A DNA stretch of 64,000 nt. Source: Lathyrus oleraceus. Lineage: Eukaryota; Streptophyta; Magnoliopsida; Fabales; Fabaceae. Shown in pieces: positions 59,072 to 64,000 of this stretch (its first letter is position 1; each line of letters begins with the position of its first letter). A program made the translations under genes and the position numbers. The notes under the pieces are model-generated. The model made no database searches and was not told the DNA's origin. It worked only from the letters and a program-made list of their open reading frames with translations. The DNA lies in NCBI RefSeq assembly GCF_024323335.1, contig NC_066580.1:442347851-442411850 (forward strand). Reading direction: 5' to 3'.

Positions 59072-59427
59072 TGTTGAAATATTAAACTTGATTTGGGCCT
59101 AATTTTATTTGATTTTTGGGCTTAGTTTATTTTAGGTAATGTTTCTGGAAAACTCTTGCAGTATTTGAAGTGTCTAGATATTTCTTAGGGTTGTAATATT
59201 TTTCTAGAATACTCTTTGAATGTCTAGAGTTGGGAATTCTCTAGAATTAGTGTGTTTAGAGTTCTCCTTAGAGTACTATAAATAGAGATGTAATCCTACA
59301 CTTTTGTATCAAGCAAAAATACAAATTTCTCTCTTCCATAAATAATTCTTCTACCTATCAAGTTTCTATTCAAGCTCTAATATTCCCACACACTTTTCCT
59401 AAACACAAAAAGGGTTTATTTGCAACA
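59072..59427 (+). repeat. 5' LTR of the copia element
   Basis: 356 bases with TGTTG...CAACA ends. A TATA box (ACTATAAATAG, 59275-59285) lies in the 3' half, with a transcription start expected near 59310. Confidence 0.95.
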
Positions 59428-59430
59428 AAG

Positions 59431-59442
59431 TGGCATCAGAGC
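59431..59442 (+). other. Primer-binding site (tRNA-Met type, one change)
   Basis: TGGCATCAGAGC differs at one base from the usual TGGTATCAGAGC and lies three bases after the LTR. Confidence 0.85.
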
Positions 59443-59459
59443 TTCAAGGTCCTCAAAAA

Positions 59460-62400
59460 ATGGTGAATGGAGGTTTCCCTTTCCAAATACCGATGCTCAC
59501 AAAGAACAACTATGACAATTGGAGTATCAAGATGAAAGCGCTACTAGGAGGTCAAGATGTGTGGGATATCATTGAGAAAGGATTCAAGGAGTAAGATGAA
59601 GCCTCGCTAAGCCAAGGTGTAAATGAGACATTGAAGGAGTCAAGAAAGAGAGATAAGAAAGCTCTTTTCCTCATTTATCAATCGGTGGATGAAGATATAT
59701 TTGAGAAGATCTCCAACGCAACGACGACCAAAGAAGCATGGAACAAACTTCAAACTTGCAACAAAGGAGTGGAACAGGTGAAAAAGATTTGTCTTCAAAC
59801 TCTTAAAGGTGATTTTGAACGTTTATTTATGGAAAAGTCCGAGTCAATTTCTGTTTATTTTTCTTGAGTATTGGCCATAGTCAATCAACTTAAAAGAAAT
59901 AGCGAAGATGTTGATGAGGTGAAAGTCATGGAGAAAATACTTCGCACTTTAAATCTAAGTTTTGACTTCATTATTACCGACATTGAAGAAAACAAGGATT
60001 TAAATAGCATGACTATTGATCAACTCATGGGTTCCTTACAAGCATACTAAGAAAAACAAAAGAGAAAAATTAAACAAAAGGAGGCTATGGAGAAACTACT
60101 ACAACTCAACATAAAGGAGATAAATTATGCGAATTACAAGAGCCAAAGAGGACGAGGTCGTGGCCGTGGACGAGGACATGGAGGAGAAGGAATAGGCGGT
60201 TACAACAATTACTCTAACAATGGAGAAAGAAGTTGGAATCCACAAGCAACAAGAGGTCGTGGAAGAGGAAAATCATGGTCGAGGTGTGACAAATCAAAAA
60301 TCAAGTGCTTCAACTACAACAAGCTCGGTCACTATGCATCTGAGTGTAGATTTTCGAAGAAGGTTGTGGAGAAAGCTAACTTTGTAGAAGAAAAAGGCGG
60401 AGAAGAAGAAACTTTGTTGCTCGCGTGCCAAAACCAAGTTGAAGAGAAAAGAAACAAATGGTACCTCGACACCGGCGTAAGAAATCACATGTGCGGTGAT
60501 CAAAGCATGCTCGTAGAGATCAATGAAGCGACAACTAGAAATGTCTCATTTGGAGATGACTTAAAGATACCAATCAAAGGCAAAGGTAAAATTCTTATAC
60601 GCTTGAACAATGAGAGTCATCAATTCATATCCAATGTCTACCATGTTCCTAACATGAAGAATAATATTTTGAGCTTGGGACAATTATTAGAGAAAGGTTA
60701 TGACATCCACTTGAAAGAACATAGTCTTTTCTTAAGAGATTGTAGACATAACTTGATTGCTAAGGTGCACATGTCAAAGAATAGAATGTTTCTCTTGAAC
60801 ATTCAAAACAATGTTGCAAAGTGTCTCAAGACTTGCTATAACAACTCTTTGTGGCTATGACATCTATGATTCAGACATCTCAACTTCGACAGTCTAAAAT
60901 GTTTGTCAAAAAAGGAGATGGTGAGAGGCTTGCCTAGTATAAACCACCCAGACCAACTATGTGAAGGATGTCTAGTTGGGAAGCAATTACAGAAAATATT
61001 TCCAAGGGAATCAACATCAAGAGCAACAAAACCGCTAGAGTTAATACATACCGATGTTTGTGGACCAATTAATCCAAACTCTTTTGGTAAGAGTAAATAC
61101 TTTCTCCTCTTTATTGGTGATTATTCTAGAAAATATGGATTTATTTCTTGAAGAAGAAGTCAGGAGTGTTTGAAAACTTTAAGAAGTTCAAATCCCTTGT
61201 GGATAAAGAAAGTGGTCTTTCCATTAAGGCCATGAGATCTGACCGAGGAGGAGAGTTCATTTCAAATGAGTTCCAAAAATATTGTGAAGACCATGGAATT
61301 CTCCGTCCACTAACAGTGCCAAGATCACCACAACAAAATGGAGTAGCAGAGAGAAAGAACCATACCATATTTAACATGGTGCGAAGCATGCTTAAGAGCA
61401 AGAAGATGCCGAAAGAGTTTTGGGTCGAAGCAATGGCATGTGCGATTTACCTGACAAACCGTTCCCCAACAAGAAGCGTGCATGAGAAGACACCACAAGA
61501 AGCATGGAGTGGAAGGAACCCTAGGATCTCTCACCTCAAAGTGTTTGGAAGCATTTCCTATACCCACGTTCCAGATGAAAGGAGAATAAAGCTCGATGAT
61601 AAAAGTGAGAAATATGTATTTGTGGGTTACGACTCAAGCTCCAAAGGGTACAAGCTCTATAATCCAAATAGTGGAAAGATTGTAATAAGCTGTGACGTGG
61701 AGTTCGAAGAAGAAGATTGTTGGCATTGGAGTGTTTAATAAGACAGGTATAATTTTCTTCCTTACTTTGAAGAAGAAGACGAAATGGAACAACCAATGAT
61801 AAAGGAACATATTATACCACCGGCCTCATCGACACCAAGGTTTGATGAAATAGTTTCAAGTGAAAGGACACCACGACTAAAGAGTATTGAAGAGCTTTAT
61901 GAGGTAACCAAAAATAGAAACGACATTAACCTCTTTTGCCTTTTGGGTGATTGCGAGCCTCTAAGCTATCAAGAAGTAGTTGAAAACGTAAAATGGAGAG
62001 ACACCATGGAAGAAGAAATCAAGTCAATCACGAAGAATGATACATGGGAACTTACTACACTTCCACGAGGACACAAAGCAATCAGAGTAAGGTGGGTGTA
62101 CGAGGAAAAAAAGAATGCAAAAGGAGGCGTGGAGAGATACAAAGCAAGATTAGTGGCGAAAGGCTATAGTCAAAGACAAGGAATTGACTATGATGAGGTA
62201 TTTTCCCCCGTTGCTCGTCTTGAAACTATTAGACTGATCATTTCTTTGGCATCCCAAAATGAATGTAAGATCTATCAAATGGATGTGAAGTTGGTCTTCT
62301 TGAATGGTTTTATCGAAGAAGAAGTTTATATCGAGCAACCACAGGGCTATGAAGTAAAAGGGCAGGAAGAAAAAGTCTTGAAGTTAAAGAAGGCGTTGTA

Positions 62401-63482
62401 CGGACTCAAGCAAGCACCGAGGGCTTAGAATGTTCGAATCGACAAGTACTTTCAAGACAAGAACTTCATCAAGTGTCCATATAAGCATGCACTCAATATT
62501 AAAGCGCAAAGTGGAGATATTTTGATTGTGTGCTTATATGTTGATGACTTGATCTTCACAGGGAACAATTTAAGCATGTTCAAAGAGTTCAAGAAAGACA
62601 TATCAAATGAATTTGAGATGACAGATATGAGGCTCATGGCATATTATCTCGGCATCGAAGTAAAGCAAGAAGACAAAGGAATTTTTATCACCCAAGAAGG
62701 CTATGCCAAAGAAGTCCTTAAGAAGTTCAAGATGGATGATAAAAATCCAGATGGCACCCCGATGGAATGTGGCAGCAAGTTGAGTAAGCATGAAAATGGA
62801 GAGATTGTGGATCCAAATCTTTACAAAAGTTTGGTTGGAAGTCTGCGTTACTTGACAAGTACAAGACCATATATTCTCTATGATGTAGGAGTTGTAAGTC
62901 GTTACACGAAAGCTCCAACAACAACTCACTTCAAGGCGACAAAACAAATTCTTCGATACATTAAAGATACAATAAACTTTGGCTTGCACTATTACTCTTC
63001 TAACAATTAGAGATTATTGGCTATAGTGATAGCGATTGGAGTGAGACTTGGATGATAGAAAGAGCACTACTGGTTTTGTGTTCTTTATGGGAGATACTGC
63101 TTTCACTTGGATATCAAAGAAACAACCTATCGTCACACTGTCAACTTGTGAAGCTTAGTATGTCGTCGCCACATCATGTGTTTGTCATGCAATTTGGCTA
63201 AGGAATTTGTTGAAAGAGTTAAAAACATCACAAGAAGATCCTGCAGAAATATGTGTTGACAATAAATCAGCACTTGCTTTGGCAAAGAATCATGTATTTT
63301 ATGAAAGAAGTAAGCACATCGACACCCGTTACCACTTCATAAGAGAATACATCGAGAAGAAGAAGGTGAAGTTAAAGTATGTGATGTCTAGAGATCAAGT
63401 TGTCGACATTTTCACTAAGCCACTCAAGTTGGAAACTTTCGTGAAGCTAAGGAGTATGCTTGGAGTCACAAATCAAGTTTAA
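59460..63482 (+). pseudogene. Copia gag-pol polyprotein, inactivated
   Basis: ATG 59460 starts Gag (LTKNNYDNWSIKMKALLGG near residue 14). The first frame holds stops at 59592, 59865, 60048 and 60858. The zinc knuckle at 60306-60347 reads CFNYNKLGHYASEC, with Tyr in place of the second Cys. Protease has DTG at 60468-60476 in the context WYLDTGVRNHMCG. Integrase shows HTD (Asp at 61053), SDRGGEF (Asp at 61241) and Glu at 61349 in NGVAERKN; a frameshift lies near 61140-61150. Reverse transcriptase (62030-62650) has YVDD at 62537-62548 and a stop at 62426 where Trp is expected. RNase H (63010-63400) follows another frameshift and ends FTKPLKLETF. All catalytic residues seen are kept, so damage came after a period of selection. 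Lineage is probably Ivana- or Tork-like. Confidence 0.93.
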
Positions 63483-63489
63483 GGGGGAA
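63481..63489 (+). other. Polypurine tract
   Basis: AAGGGGGAA lies directly before the 3' LTR start and directly after the pol stop codon. Confidence 0.92.
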
Positions 63490-63861
63490 TGTTGAAATAT
63501 TAAATTTGATTTGGGTCTAACCTTATTTGATTTTTGGGTTTAGTTATTTTGGACTTAGTTTATTTTAGGTAATGTTTCTATAAAACTCTGGTAGTATTTG
63601 GAGTGTATAGATATTTTATAGGGTTGTAATATTTTCTAGAATACTTTTTGAATGTCTAGAGTTGAGAACTCTCTAGAATTAGTGTGTCTATAATTCTCCT
63701 TAGAGTACTATAAATAGAGATGTAATCCTACATTTTTGTATCAAACAAAAAGACAAAGTTCTCTCTTCCATAAATAATTCTCCTACCTATCAAATTTATA
63801 TTCAAATCTCTAATATTCCCACACATTTTTCCTAAACACAAAAAAAAGTTTATTTCCAACA
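63490..63861 (+). repeat. 3' LTR of the copia element
   Basis: 372 bases with TGTTG...CAACA ends, colinear with the 5' LTR apart from substitutions and an extra stretch around 63541-63557 (ttattttggacttagtt-like). Confidence 0.95.
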
Positions 63862-64000
63862 TAACATCTCAGCCAAACAATCTTTGACTTCTCTCTAGGT
63901 CCAACCAAAAAAACGCTTCCACATATCATCAATCTTCCTCTAAACCGAGACAAACCCCTTCATAAATTTCATAAATGAGAGATAAAAATAGGTATGACAC
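63862..64000. other. Right flank, nothing recognised
   Basis: 139 bases of sequence with no recognised feature. Confidence 0.6.

Larger units (their letters stand above)
59072..63861 (+). mobile_element. Full-length Ty1/copia retrotransposon (4.79 kb)
   Basis: Two LTRs (59072-59427 and 63490-63861), a primer-binding site, gag-pol in the standard copia order and a polypurine tract are all present. The LTRs differ at very roughly 8-9% of positions by eye, plus a 15-17-base insertion in the 3' LTR, so the copy is old. Expected 5-base target duplications do not match (caacc on the left, taaca on the right). Confidence 0.95.

Overview
The window is repeat-dominated nuclear DNA from a plant, most likely a large-genome legume of the pea/vetch group (Fabeae or a close relative). 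The reasons are an Ogre-type Ty3/gypsy LTR of about 4.6 kb with a tRNA-Arg-type primer-binding site, two Tekay-type chromovirus LTRs, many Ty1/copia remnants, MULE, CACTA, hAT and Harbinger-like DNA transposons, and long AT and CT microsatellites. No bacterial features, rRNA genes or tRNA genes were seen. The species assignment is an inference.

Layout. 1-17.2 kb is a nest of retroelements: a Tekay-type element (gag, PBS, LTR; 1-2741) sits in the 5' part of an Ogre (2742-8936), which sits in the 3' LTR of a second, decayed Tekay-type element (8937-15714). That element also carries a 1.3-kb insertion (12461-13760) and is bounded by a Ty1/copia LTR (15760-17156). 17.2-25.4 kb holds the copia leader, a plant-mobile-domain (PMD) pseudogene in one long frame (19205-21310), two tandem arrays, an LTR (22729-23446) and a copia fragment.

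25.8-32.3 kb is the only gene island. It has two abutting MITEs, an intact single-exon GDP-mannose 4,6-dehydratase gene (26506-27609, +) and, tail-to-tail with it, a six-exon gene for a 205-residue helical protein I do not recognise (28756-32060, -). The first makes the precursor of GDP-L-fucose for cell-wall and glycoprotein fucosylation.

32.3-47.5 kb is DNA-transposon rich: a MULE with PMD and transposase remnants and an intact 93-codon ORF, a copia element broken by a hAT-type element, a MULE transposase fragment, and a PMD pseudogene interrupted by a 2.37-kb CACTA element that has captured three exons of a DEAD-box RNA helicase. 47.5-50.9 kb is AT-rich with nothing recognised. 50.9-59 kb holds a copia pol remnant, an Athila-like LTR, an Ogre LTR fragment and a CACTA-like element in microsatellites. 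59072-63861 is a full-length but dead Ty1/copia element with both LTRs.

The most notable unexplained signal is that at least six unrelated elements each carry clustered self-complementary words, often in doublets: GTTAACCGGTTAAC x8, GGTAAATCGATTTACC-type x8, GTCGAC x5, CGCTGACCGGTCAGCG-like x2, ATCGCGCGCGAT x2 and GGAGATGCATCTCC-type. The CACTA element with helicase exons is the clearest gene-capture event. All calls come from reading the sequence; no database search was run.
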